Shown: positions 10,441 through 20,976 of the stretch, one piece after another | Position numbering within the stretch: position 1 is the first letter of the stretch | How the letters are laid out: each line of letters begins with the position of its first letter | DNA from: Gnetum montanum | Lineage: Eukaryota > Streptophyta > Gnetopsida > Gnetales > Gnetaceae | NCBI GenBank assembly: GCA_015680685.1 | Contig: MNCI01001078.1 | Coordinates: 24,054-57,539, forward strand | Length of the DNA stretch: 33,486 nucleotides | Reading direction: 5' to 3' | Notes under the pieces: generated by a model | The model's database searches: none | Seen by the model: the letters and a program-made list of their open reading frames with translations, nothing else | What the model was told of the DNA's origin: nothing | Position numbers and translations under genes: made by a program

Positions 10441-12580
10441 GTATTTGATTTGAAGGGGACTCGAAGGAATTAGATGTAGAGAGAGATGGAGAAGTAGGGT
10501 GGCCACCACATGTGTATATGAGGGCTTAGGTGGACTATTGGGAAAAAGGGTCTTTTTCATATTCTATTATCTGAACCACTTGGTTGATGAATTGGTTGTA
10601 GATTAACTACCTTGATAATGTTGCATTGTTGTAGCTAGGCTGGAAGTTTACCTTGCATGGATGGAGCAGGTGGTAGCTGTGTTGATAGTGGAGGAGCAGG
10701 TGCAAGGATAGGAGGAGGATAAGGATAGAAAGTGGTATCCCTCCTTGACTGTGGAGAATGAGTTAAATAATATTCAAGAGGGTAGTAGTAATGTTGAAAA
10801 GTAGAAACATGACTAGAATAGTCACATGGAGACATGGGCTGTTGAATGTAATACCCATATGGATCAGGTTGTCTGTAGTGATATTGCTGCCTTGATGGTG
10901 GTAGCCCCCATGATTGTGGATCTTGCCACTATTGATACTACTCGTATGATTGTGGTGGAGTTTTACTTGGATAATACTGTTGTTGTTGATGGAACTACTT
11001 GGGATTGCCTTGAGGATAAGACAATCTTTTGGGTGTTTGCCTTCTTGCTAGTTGTGCATTTAGAGCATACATCCCATACTCTTCTAAGTGTGACATGATG
11101 GGGCAACATCCTTTAGGATGTTCATATTAGCAGATGTCACACCCACCATCATCATCAGATTTAATCTCTGCAACTTCTCCTACTATAGAAATCTTACCCT
11201 TACCTCTTTGATTGGCTTGTTCAGCTTCCTTGTATCTCCTATGATCATGATCACTACCTTGTTTTTTAGACTCTTCAACAATTTTCAAGATAGCTTGAAA
11301 TCTACTATCCATGAAGTCTCATAACTAATCTACGTTAGCCAAAATTTCAGAGGTGCATTTTTGAATCAACAAGATCTTATGGTTCATCACCTCATCAAGT
11401 GATGATTCCTCCTCACTGTTACAAAATTGAACCTCCCTCTTGCGAATGGAAGGATCACGATTGTACTCTTCTACACTTTCACGTTTCCTCAACTCTCCTT
11501 CTTCTTTCACTACCTACTTGTTTAGCCTTTGGATCTGATGGGCTCTTAATTCATACAATCACCCTTGGGCATAGACGCCAAGAGTTCTCATCATTTCTAA
11601 TCCTAGCGAGGTTGTTCCAGTTGAGAATAATCATGGCTAGGACATCTGTGCAATAAGGAATAGTATCAGTCCATGGTGGCATTCAAGGGTTCATGTGTCC
11701 CTTATTTCTATCCTTGGATCTACCTCCTTAAGTTGGACACTCGAGAGTACATCTGATACTTATCATTAAACAGTTCAAGCATTGTACTCTACCATCTAAT
11801 GGATTCTAGTTTTAAGGATTGATGCCAACTTTTTGCTTCTTTAATGAGTGTCCTAGGAAACAAATTAAGCTTTTTCCAATCATTTTCTATATTTTGCAAG
11901 GCACAGGCATCATGGAAAGCTTGAAGATGGTTTTGCAGATCTAAGTTATATTGCCCTTCAAACCTAGGAATATTTTTCAAGTCTAGCCTCTTAATCTAAC
12001 TATCCTTAATGTGCCTTATAAGAATTTGCTCTACCTCTGCAATGTTTAGCATGCTTTAGAGAGTAAGCAAAGGCTCATTGAGGCCATGATTCTAGTGCCT
12101 ACAATGCCCTCTACTACCCCTTCATTCATGTTGATGGGTCTTCCTTGAATGCTTTCCCCCTAGGTCTTGACTTGCTTGATGGTCCCTTCAATCATCTTGG
12201 TCTTGTCGATCGCCTCCATCATGATCACACCTCCTACAGTTGCATTTAGAGAGAGAAGAGGAAGATGATGATAAAGGTGAAGAGGAAGGAGGACTAGCAC
12301 CTCCATAGTGCCTACCATCCCCTCTTTGGTGATCATAATCATGGTCACGATCATGTTTCTTGTCTGTATCCCTACCATGACTCTCCTCCTTGGATCCCCC
12401 TTTGTCATTGGATCCATTTTTGTCATTACCTAGATTATGGATTATGGACTGTAGGTTATGGTTTTGACCTCCTTCAACAAAGTCAAAGAGAGGAGTTTCA
12501 CCAAATGAAAAACCCCTAGAAAAGGGTTCTCTACCATCTTTTTGGTATAAGAAGTATGGGAAATTATTGACGTCATGGCT
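10441..12580 (-). pseudogene. gag: R2 gag pseudogene
   Basis: Minus strand. The core Gag domain is clear at 11980-11789 (NIPRFEGQYNLDLQNHLQAF, KKLNLFPRTLIKEAKSWHQS), matching the intact R6 Gag. Before it comes a basic and Ser-rich stretch (12420-12220) shared with R4 and R5. After it, the zinc knuckle CDIC-x3-HPKGCC lies near 11140-11100 with a stop inside it, then a Pro-rich tail (10835-10635). Near 10500 the tail reads CGGHP, where gag-only elements end with GGYPPFQ and a stop; here the sequence continues into protease. Gag would package the element RNA. Both ends are approximate because no start codon in frame could be chosen. Confidence 0.75.
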
Positions 12581-12631
12581 AGGGACCTTTAGTTGTTATG
12601 TGTGCTATCTAGAACTTAGTAAAAATTTATT

Positions 12632-13501
12632 CAAGATCCCTACACCCAACCATACAAATCATAAGTGTTCACGTGTGATCCGGTTGAGTTTCATAGACTT
12701 AAGTTCTTATGTACATTGGTTCTAGGACATGAAATCTAATTGTGACAATCGTTGTCTTCTCAACTACACTTATGGAGCTTAATTGTATGGTTAAGTGTAA
12801 TTAAGGCATATGATTTTTGTAATTTTGTATTTTATTTGTCTATGATTAAGAACAAGTTGAAACCTAATTTATGAACCAATTTAACTAATCTAATTGCTAA
12901 TCAATAATTATCTATCTTAACATAAGTATCCGATCTCACTTTCCGTGCACATCTTGAACACGTATGATGCTGTTGGGTTACCAAACGTTAAGCATTGCTA
13001 GGATTACCAAGAGTCATACGCATGCTCAAAGTGGTCATGCTTATGTGCTTAATTAACTTTATTTAATTGAACTAGCTTACTTTAGCTTAATTACTTGGGA
13101 GCATTAAAGGAAACTACATAAAACATTAAATGCCTAGATAAAATATTTAAGCTAGCCAAGGTGTTGCAAGGTTTGATTAGAAAGCTGATCTTTATTGCTG
13201 CACATATTATTGTTCTCAAGTACAACAATGTTTGAATAAAGATTTGTACATTTAATGACTCCTGTTGCAGGCACTTTGGAAAATATTCTAACTCTGGAGA
13301 AAACAAACTACAAGAGCTCTACTATGCTATGAAAAAAACTATCTAGAAACCATGTGCCCAAGTGCTATATTTATAGGCTAACACATACCCCATGATATCA
13401 GATATTCGACATTGCATCTTGGGGCCTGATATTAGATTCTCGACATCGTGGCTCCAATATCGAATATCCGATATTAGAGCACTACAAAATACAATTCATC
13501 A
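12632..13501 (-). repeat. R2 5' LTR (type II U3)
   Basis: On the minus strand it starts TGATGAATTG at 13501 and runs to about 12632; the inner end is degraded (TAGGGATCTTGA instead of CTCATCA). Internal landmarks shared with the R4 and R5 LTRs are the dyads and TATA box, the block at 13310-13270 (CTCCAGAGTTAGAATATTTT), repeated CTTGGTAAYCC units at about 12970-13010, and the conserved terminal GTATGGTTGGGTGTAGGG. No target duplication can be tested because the other end is outside the window. Confidence 0.8.
13368..13475 (-). promoter_or_regulatory. R2 LTR core promoter: three dyads plus TATA box
   Basis: TATAAATA on the minus strand at 13368-13375. Three degenerate 20-bp dyads lie upstream: 13394-13413, 13428-13447 and 13456-13475 (AATATCGAATATCCGATATT). 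The gap from TATA to the nearest dyad is 18 bp (13376-13393), as in every other LTR here. Confidence 0.72.
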
Positions 13502-14340
13502 AGGAACATGACTATTGGTATTGAATCGTGGCTTATGGTCTAAAAGCAATAAACAGAAGTCATACTAATATGTTTTATATACACATAAGAGACATGAGAG
13601 ATACACACAAAAACCATCGGTCACAAAGTTTGTGAAAGAAAGCCATTAATCAAAAGAACATCAAAGAAATTGCAAATAAATCACTTCCCACAAGCAATTG
13701 AACTAATCACAAACAACACTAGAAAAAGACCACTCTAAGAAGCATAATAATAACAATTCAAATAGAGCTTAGAAAGCTATAAAGCCATATGCTTAATGTG
13801 CCTTCTTACAGTTGAGGTTTGCATGATTAAATAGGTATCCATGCATTTATAATGGCTACCTAACATATAACTACACCAACTTAACTCACAATTTTACTTA
13901 GTAAATAATACATTCAATACACTAACCTAAGTTTCAATACTATGTTGGAATTCAAGATTCATAGAAGCTAACACAAACAAGTTCATTGAATATATAAGCA
14001 TATCAATAACAAAAAGTCAAACTATGAATATATAACCCTAAGGGAATTCACATTTGTTGTATAAGTAAAGAGTCTAATTAGATGCAAAGTATAATTATAA
14101 CATATATATAAGTTTATACATTATTAGCTTAATGGCTTATGTACTAGATTCAAGTAGAGAATAACAAGTAACAAGCTGTAAACATACAAATCACGATTGC
14201 ATCTATACAAATACTAAAAAGAGTAAGAAACATTAAGAAAGAGTGAATATGATTGTAAGAAATATAGATTGGAATACTGAATTATATTTGCAATTACAAA
14301 CTATATTATCAACAATTACTATATGTCTATTTCTCATGTT
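13502..14340. other. Unassigned AT-rich spacer between R2 and R3
   Basis: No open frame with recognisable similarity, no LTR match and no RNA gene seen. It may include the missing 5' half of the copia relic, too decayed to read, or be older intergenic DNA. Confidence 0.5.
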
Positions 14341-14850
14341 TCTTGTGTATATGTTCGAAACATATTAGTATGGCCTCTTTTTATTGCTTTAATATGATAA
14401 GACACGATTTAATATTAATACTCGTGTTTCTTTACAAGGTAACATACCAGTTAATTATATCTTTATTTAAACTGTTATGGATATACATCTCTTTTAATAA
14501 TATACATGTTGAGATTGCTAACTTTATCATTACTTATTACTTTTTCTCAAACTCACTGTGGACATATCATTTAAAAATCAAGGATGAAGCCTTCAGCAAA
14601 AATTAAAAGGATTTTTTGAACTATTATACAAAATAAAATTAATTTCATGGTCAAAGCTATTAGTTAAATAGAGTGAAATAATTCATCAACAAGAATTTGA
14701 CTTTTTCATTAAGCAACATGCAGGTACAATCCCTAATCCAATGGAATTTTTGAAAGGAAAAAAAATCCTTCAATACATGATGAGATGCCTCTTGGAAAAT
14801 GCAAATTTACCAAACAAATATTGGAGAATTTCCATGACGAAGACAACCTA
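14341..14850 (+). pseudogene. R3 copia integrase fragment (upstream of R4)
   Basis: An open frame at 14343-14606 ends in FFSNSLWTYHLKIKDEAFSK, which matches the copia integrase pattern DDFSRxxWVYFLKxKSEAF with the catalytic Asp lost. Further on, MMRCLLENANLPNKYW (through 14824) matches the conserved MVRCLLxxANLPxxFW block that follows the integrase catalytic core. Several stops and at least one frame change separate these blocks. The fragment ends where R4 inserted. Confidence 0.78.
14846..14850 (+). repeat. R4 target site duplication, left copy (ACCTA)
   Basis: ACCTA here and AGCTA at 20972-20976 match at 4 of 5 bases and flank R4. Keeping one copy restores a continuous copia reading frame, which supports them as the duplicated target. 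Confidence 0.65.
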
Positions 14851-15650
14851 TGATAAGCAGAGAGGTACCCCTACACTCTCAACCATACGAATCACAAGCA
14901 TTCATGCATGATCCAGTCAAATTCCATGGATGGAACTAGTTGTGGTATCTTGATCTTTTGGCTTTGATTGCAGTTCATTGTCTTCCCACTTGGACTAGTG
15001 GTATCTTTGTCACATATGGTTTAGTCCAAAGTTAGGCATATGATGTTGTCTAATTCTATGCTACTCCTAATAACAATAAAAAGATAAATTAACTAAGTTA
15101 ATGAATAGTGGAAAATAAGATCTAAACTAGCCTAACACAAGTACCCATCCCACTTTCTTAAACACATCTTGAATACATATATATGCTACTGAGCTACCAA
15201 ATGTTTAGTGTTGTTGGGTTACCAAGCACTATATGTATGCTCAAAGTGGTCATGCTTGTGTTCATTAACAACTAGAAATTAATTGCTTAATTTACATGCA
15301 TTAATGTAAAGTGCATTAAAGAAAACATTAATCTATTCTTAGTGCTGTAAGGATTATCAAAAGAGTTCATTTTATTCCCATCACACTACTACGCTTAGGT
15401 ACATTAGTGTTCAAATAAAGATTTGTACACACTCAGACTCCTACTGCAGACACTCAAAAAATATTCTAACTTTAGAGAAAAAAAACTGCAAGAGCTTCGC
15501 TACTTTGACTAAAATACTATATGAAAATCATGAGCCCAAGCGCTATATTTATAGGCTAGCACATACCCCCTGACATTGGATACCCGATGTTGCATCTGGG
15601 CTCTGACGTCGGATACCCAACATCAAAGTAGATGAAAACATGCTTCATCG
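14851..15650 (-). repeat. R4 3' LTR (type II U3)
   Basis: On the minus strand it runs from 15650 (CGATGAAGCATG, first base mutated from T) to 14851 (ends CTTATCA). It is 800 bp. Compared with the R4 5' LTR it has two U3 dyads instead of four, accounting for most of the length difference after the artifact in the 5' LTR is removed. Confidence 0.85.
15546..15624 (-). promoter_or_regulatory. R4 3' LTR promoter: two dyads plus TATA box
   Basis: Minus-strand TATAAATA at 15546-15553. Dyads at 15572-15591 (plus-strand reading GACATTGGATACCCGATGTT) and 15605-15624. The gap from TATA to the first dyad is 18 bp; the two dyads are 13 bp apart. Confidence 0.72.
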
Positions 15651-15665
15651 TACCCCCATGACTGA
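15651..15665 (-). promoter_or_regulatory. R4 polypurine tract
   Basis: Minus-strand reading ATTCAGTCATGGGGGTA lies immediately before the 3' LTR start and matches the R1 tract (TTAGTCATGGGGGTA) closely. Confidence 0.7.
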
Positions 15666-17540
15666 ATGAAAACTCGTCCTTAAGTGAAGAACAGGAACAA
15701 AAATTTCCTTATAAAATATTGGGAAGGTATGGGATTATTGACTAACATACAAACTGACTCAAATGGAACAGACAAACTCTGAGTGCTCAAGTGTATGGAG
15801 TTACAATTTTTACAAAATTGGGTGTTCATAATAAGAGAAGTGAACACCTTAGATAAAACTAAGATCCAACGCCTCTTAGCAGTTGAAGAACGAGAGAGAA
15901 GATCCCATGATCATGAATGGTCCTCGTCATGTGGTACTACCACATCATCCTTGGTGAAGATATTCTCGCTTCTAGTCCATGCTTCCCACTACAATCACAA
16001 CAGAATCATGAATTAGTATGCAATGTGTAATACATAGCTATTAAATACCTTGTCTCATTGATGGTTACACTTGGCTAGGTTGTCATTATGGTAGATTGAT
16101 TTCTTTAGTAGTGATAGCGGGAAGGTTGACAAATAGGGTAAAATAGATAAGTGGTCCATTAAATTTGAAAAATTTCTCCACAAGGAAATATTTGAAGAGG
16201 GTGTAAGAATTTACAACAATAAAAAGGAAGGTTCACTAAAAACTATTATGAAGATGTGTATAATTAGATGCCATTGATGAGGTAAACAAAAGAATTTGAT
16301 TGTAAGAGTGTCTAAGGGTAAAGAACTTAACTAACCCAACCAAAAGATATGCAAGTGGGTCCTCCCTAAAGTAGGCACAAGCCTTTTATTCCCTTCCCTA
16401 ACTTCAAACGAAAGAGTCCATGGGCTCCGTGGATGATTAATGGTTATGGAAGGTTAAGTATGAAAACCTGAAAGAAACTACTTAAGAATTCTAACACATC
16501 AAATCAGGACATCGAACAAGAACATGAAACTAGTAGTGAGGTGAGACATGGGAAGCATAGATGGATGAGAGAGAGCAGAATGAAGATCTTGATTAAAGTC
16601 ACATGAAGTCCCTTGTGAATTTTATGGTTAAATGACTTGATAGGATCCATCATTAGTCCAGAAAAAAATGAACCACATTCAGTGACTTTGCATTGTCATT
16701 CTAAGACTAGTCCATCCCCCTGAGACACAAGAGTGCTCCCATAGAACAACCACTATTCTTTATTAAAGAAGAAAAGAGAAGTAGGAAGTGAGGAAGGACC
16801 TTAGTTAGAGGGGACCTTCAGGCATGGGTAACATGTTTTTCTAGTCCCATAACTAGTGCTTGTAGACTATTTATTTTGTCTAAGGGGTGTTCTTTGAATT
16901 CCCATCATTTTTATTTTTTATTTTTTGATGAGAACCACACTAGGCAAAGACTTATTCAACTTTCTCTTATTGGTCAACATGGAATAGTAAGAGAATTCCA
17001 TGAAAACACACATGCACCTAGGTAAACAGAAAGGTGCAAAGAATATTGAATCCCCTTGAAGTCACACCCTGTTCAAACCTTTGAGTCCTGTCCAATTTTG
17101 GAAACTACCAAAGTCATAAATTCGTTAAAGTTTCATTAATGAAAAATGGACTGCATGTTTCCAAAACAAGGAAAACCATAGAGTTTGTGAATGGGTGGAT
17201 GCTGTGGACTCATTGCTTGTTGCATGAAAAAGAAACCATGTCCTAATCATTTGTAATGAAATTCAAAGCTAAAATCCAAACACCAATAATCAAATAACAA
17301 AATAATACATATCGCCATCAAGCAATGCATTACCATTGTACCTGGCACTTATTAACAAAAAGTTAGAAAATCACACCAAAAGAAAATATAAAAGAAAGTG
17401 TAAAATTTTCAAGAACTAGAAAATGTACTAAACGATGGTGTAAAAAAAATAAGAAAAAAATAATAATAAGAAAACATGAAGATGAAAAACAAAGAATGTG
17501 TAAAACAAAAAGATGAAAAGTACTTAAGAATCCTAAAGAA
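15666..17540 (-). other. R4 noncoding 3' region
   Basis: In reverse it carries the T-rich tract (about 17350-17520), the CATCCACCCATTCACAAACTC box (about 17169-17217), the GTCTTTGCCTAGTGTGGTTC box (near 16930-16955) and further blocks shared with R5. An open frame at 15783-16016 on the plus strand has no recognisable domain. Confidence 0.68.
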
Positions 17541-19946
17541 TAGAATGCAGGGGGGGTGGGGGTTTGGGTGACCCCCACAACTAAGCATTTGGTTGTGACA
17601 AGGATTAATAAGTGGATAAATAGGATCCATGCATGTATGAAACCTTGGTAACCATCCATGATCATGATATGGTATGCATGGATTTGTTTGTCTCTCCACA
17701 TTGTTAGATTCATTGTTTGGATTTGGGATTGGAGTAATGATGGATGGTGGCTCGTGTGTATGATCAAAGGACATTGGTTGTGACAAGGAAGGTGGTGAAC
17801 TAGATTGGCATTGTGCTAACTTGGATGATGTGGTGGATCCATGTGTGGTTTGCTTCGATTTATGACCTTTTCTCAAAAAGGGACATTTTCTACATTATGG
17901 TTAAGACCCACTAGTATTAGCATGTCTATGCACATTTGCAGCACAAGTGGCATTCGTTTGATATTGTGGTGCAAAACCTACTTGTGTCCTTAGTGGTGGC
18001 ATATAATGAGGTGATGTGTAAGAATATCATGGATAGGATAGATGGTAAGAGGCATGAAGTGATGATCCTTTAGGGGATGTCATAGGTTGATGATACTTGG
18101 GAGAGTAGTAGTGGTGATTTGAAGTAGAGGGTGTAGAACTAGTTGGAGAAATAGGGTGTTGAACATAATATCCATGCATCTTCAATGGATAGGGCTAATT
18201 TGGTGGTGGCCTACCCCATGACTGTGGTTGTTGCCACTACAGTTGATGACCGTGTTAAGGCTAGTAATAAGTCCCCCTAGGATGGTACGATTGATTGTGG
18301 GATTGTCTATAATTACCTTGTGGAAGAGGAAATCTCCTAGGCATGTGCTTTTGCACAAAATTTGGATTTAAGGCACCTGCCCAATACTCATGTAGACTGG
18401 ACAATGCCCCTTTGGATGGTCATATATGCAGATGCCACATTTAGTATCTTTGTCTATGGTTGAGTTTGTAGCCTCACTTTCTTTAGCCATTTTTCCTATT
18501 TGTCGAAAAGTGTTCCTAGCTATTTCTTGGTTTATATCCTTTCTTGACTGTGATTTCTTGGATTATTTTGCATGATCCTCTCCTTGATTGTCTCAATAAG
18601 AGTTGTAATGTTTTCACATATTCATTTGGACATCCTATTAAACTTTGCTTCAAGTTCATCAATAGACTTCTGTACTAGCAANCCATTTGTACATCCTATT
18701 AAACTTTGCTTCAAGTTCATCAATAGACTTCTGTACTAGCAAGGTTTGTTGTGGGATCACCTTATCGAGAGTGGTTTTGTTCTTCTTACCATAGATCTAG
18801 ACCTCTTAATGTTGAAGAGTTGGGTCCCATTGATATTTTTCAACATTATCCCATTTGCATATCTCTCCTTCTTCTTTTGCCACATGCTCAAATTAGCTCT
18901 TTTATCTAATGGGCTTGGAGCTCATATAATTTTCCTAGGGCATACATTCCAAGGGTCTCCCTTGTTTCATTACAAAGCCCATCTATGATGTGAAAAAGTT
19001 GCCTTTCCTTGGAGAAAACATGGCCTAGGCATCTATTCAGTAAGGCATAATATCTATCAAAGGCCATGTCCAAGGATTCATGTTGCTCTTACTTCCACTC
19101 TTGGATCTGTCTCCTCAAATTGGACACCCTCACATAGGTTTGGTATTTCTCATTGAAAAGTTCTAGCATTGTAGACCATCGTTGGATTGAATTTGATCTC
19201 AATGATCTATACCATACTTCAACTTTATCAATTAGTGTCCTAGGAAAGAGCTTAAGCTTTTGCCATCCACTTTCAATTGTTGTAGAAAGCACAGGCATCA
19301 TGGAAGGCTTGTAAATGATGTTGCGGATCTATATCATAGCCTCATGCAAATTTAGGAATATCATTCATGTCAAGCTTAGGTAGGCAACTCTTTTTGTAAT
19401 GCTTGCGAGATATCTTTACTACCTCTGTGATCTACATTAGGCTCTTAGTGGCCAACAAGGGTTCCTCGTTATCAAACAAATTATGAGGAAAATGTCTATC
19501 TCTATTCATTTGATCGTGATGATGATGTCTTTGACCTTTCCCATGGGTTCGATTTTTTTTTTAATCTGACCCTTTAGTGGAGCTCTATCTCTATACCTAC
19601 GTTCATCTTCATCAGAACTAGACATTGAAGGGAAAGAGGAAGATGAGGAACTGGAAGAATTGCCATGGCTTCTATGATGTTCTTTGGGGTCCTTTAATCT
19701 ATCGTTTTTGGCTTTCAAGGAGGTCTTAGGCCTTGAGGCCTCCCCTAATTTAGGACTTACATCATCTTTTCCTTGATTTTCTGCCTTAGGTGAATGTAGT
19801 CATTGAGTGTCAGTAGGGTGGCCATGATCATAAGAAGCCCTTGCGTAAGGTTGGTCACTCCAATTTTCTTCATTGTATATCTCATTAGTTCTCCAATGAA
19901 TGTGTTCGCTATACAGTGCATTTCCACTTCCGTGTAAGAGAGGCAT
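17541..19946 (-). pseudogene. gag: R4 gag pseudogene
   Basis: Minus strand. The start ATG (19946) sits in the context ACAACAATGCCTCTC, the same as in R6. Next is a basic/Ser-rich segment (HHRSHGNSSSSSSSS, 19718-19506), then the core Gag domain (WQKLKLFPRTLID, VWYRSLRSNSIQRW, 19301-19089), a zinc-knuckle region near 18440-18420, and a Pro-rich tail with NPCIPYHDHG near 17680. The original stop (TAA in R5) appears mutated to TAT near 17545, so the last open stretch (17876-17409) runs on into the T-rich tract. A duplication around the N at 18682 breaks the frame artificially. Stops elsewhere show it is dead. Confidence 0.8.
18623..18742. other. Probable assembly artifact: N flanked by a 59-bp duplication
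   Basis: 18623-18681 and 18684-18742 match at 58 of 59 positions and meet at a single N (18682). R5 gag has only one copy of this stretch. It reads as two contig ends whose overlap was not merged. Confidence 0.85.
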
Positions 19947-20053
19947 TGTTGTTGGTTTATGGTGTGTGTGAGCTAATAGTTTTTGAAAGATATATTATTA
20001 ATACCTTTTACAAAAATCGTGTATAATATAACTAATCTAGATGACTAGCACCA

Positions 20054-20071
20054 TTCTTGGCAATAATGCCA
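20054..20071 (-). promoter_or_regulatory. R4 primer binding site (degraded tRNA-Asp)
   Basis: The minus-strand sequence TGGCATTATTGCCAAGAA differs from the intact R6 site TGGCGCCGTTGCCGGGGA at seven positions, all G-to-A or C-to-T. It lies one base inside the LTR, exactly as in R6. Confidence 0.8.
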
Positions 20072-20664
20072 ATGATGAGCGGAAAGGTACCCCTATGCTC
20101 AACCATACGAATCATAAGCATTCACGCATGATTTGGTCAAATTCCATGGATGGAACTAGTTGTGGTATCTAGATCATTAGGCTTTGATCATAGTTTGCTA
20201 TCTTCCCACTTAGACTAGTGGTATCTTTGTCACATATGGTTTAGTCCAAAGTGAGACATATGATGTTGTCTAATTCTATGCTACTTCTAATGACGACAAA
20301 GAGATAAATTAACTAAGCTAATGAACAGTGAAAAATAAGATCTAAACTAGCCTAACACAAGTACCCGTTCCACTTTCCTAAACACATCCTGAACACATAT
20401 AGCACTATTGGGCTACCAAATGTTAAGCATTGTTGGGTTACCAAGCACTATATGTATGGTCGAAGTGGTTTTGCTTGTGTTAATTAACAACTGGAATCAA
20501 TTGCTTAATTTAAATGCATTAAAGTAAAGTTAATTAAAGGATATATTAATCTATTCTCAGTGCTACAAGGATTATCAAAAGAGTTCATTTTTATTCCCAT
20601 CACACTACTGCGCTTAGGTACATCAGTGTTCAAACAAAGATCCATACACACTCAAACTCCTATT

Positions 20665-20755
20665 GCAGACACTCAGAAAATATTCTAACTTTGGAGAAAA
20701 AAAATTGCANGCAGACACTCAGAAAATATTCTAACTTTGGAGAAAAAAAATTGCA
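20665..20755. other. Probable assembly artifact: N flanked by a 45-bp exact duplication
   Basis: 20665-20709 and 20711-20755 are identical and meet at a single N (20710). The R4 3' LTR has one copy of this stretch. It is best explained as unmerged contig overlap. Confidence 0.9.
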
Positions 20756-20810
20756 AGAGCTTCGTTACTTTGACTGAAAAACTATATGAAAATCGTGAGC
20801 CCAAGCGATA

Positions 20811-20945
20811 TATTTATAGGTTAGTGTATACCCCTTGACATTGGATACCTGACATCGCATTTGGGCTTCAACGTTGGATACCCGACGCTGAGGCTCTGAC
20901 ATCAGGTACTCGACATCGAGGCTCTGACATCAGGTACCTGACGTC
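20811..20945 (-). promoter_or_regulatory. R4 5' LTR promoter: four dyads plus TATA box
   Basis: Minus-strand TATAAATA at 20811-20818, then 18 bp, then dyads at 20837-20856, 20870-20889, 20898-20917 and 20926-20945 (GACATCAGGTACCTGACGTC, nearly perfect). Gaps between dyads are 13, 8 and 8 bp. Confidence 0.75.
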
Positions 20946-20971
20946 AAAGTAGACGAAAACATGCTTCATGA

Positions 20972-20976
20972 AGCTA
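20972..20976 (+). repeat. R4 target site duplication, right copy (AGCTA)
   Basis: Pairs with ACCTA at 14846-14850 (4 of 5 bases). Confidence 0.6.

Larger units (their letters stand above)
5853..13501 (-). mobile_element. R2: pol-bearing Ty3/gypsy element on the minus strand, 3' end missing
   Basis: Read on the minus strand: 5' LTR (13501 down to about 12632), degraded gag, protease, RT, RNase H, integrase, then the shared 3' noncoding region, which stops abruptly at 5853 where the R1 LTR ends. In R4 the same 3' region continues for about another kilobase to the polypurine tract, so the missing part of R2 probably lies beyond R1, outside the window. R2 is the only element here in which gag and pol are both visible, so it serves as reference for the gag-only elements. 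It is old: stops are frequent and the primer binding site is not recognisable. Confidence 0.85.
14851..20971 (-). mobile_element. R4: complete gag-only LTR retrotransposon
   Basis: Minus strand: 5' LTR (20971-20073), primer binding site, gag (19946-17541), noncoding 3' region, polypurine tract, 3' LTR (15650-14851). There is no trace of protease, RT, RNase H or integrase, although about 1.9 kb of noncoding sequence follows gag. Total is about 6.1 kb (the count includes a 46-base assembly artifact in the 5' LTR and probably a second one inside gag). Gag-only LTR elements are known in plants as TR-GAGs. Inference: it moved using enzymes of R1/R2-type relatives. It inserted into copia element R3. 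Confidence 0.88.
20073..20971 (-). repeat. R4 5' LTR (type II U3)
   Basis: It ends CTCATCA at 20073 (minus strand) next to the primer site and starts at 20971 (TCATGAAGCATG, a decayed TGATGAAGCATG). Apparent length is 899 bp, of which 46 bases are an assembly artifact around 20710. It has four U3 dyads. A minus-strand AATAAA signal lies at 20590-20595. Confidence 0.85.
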
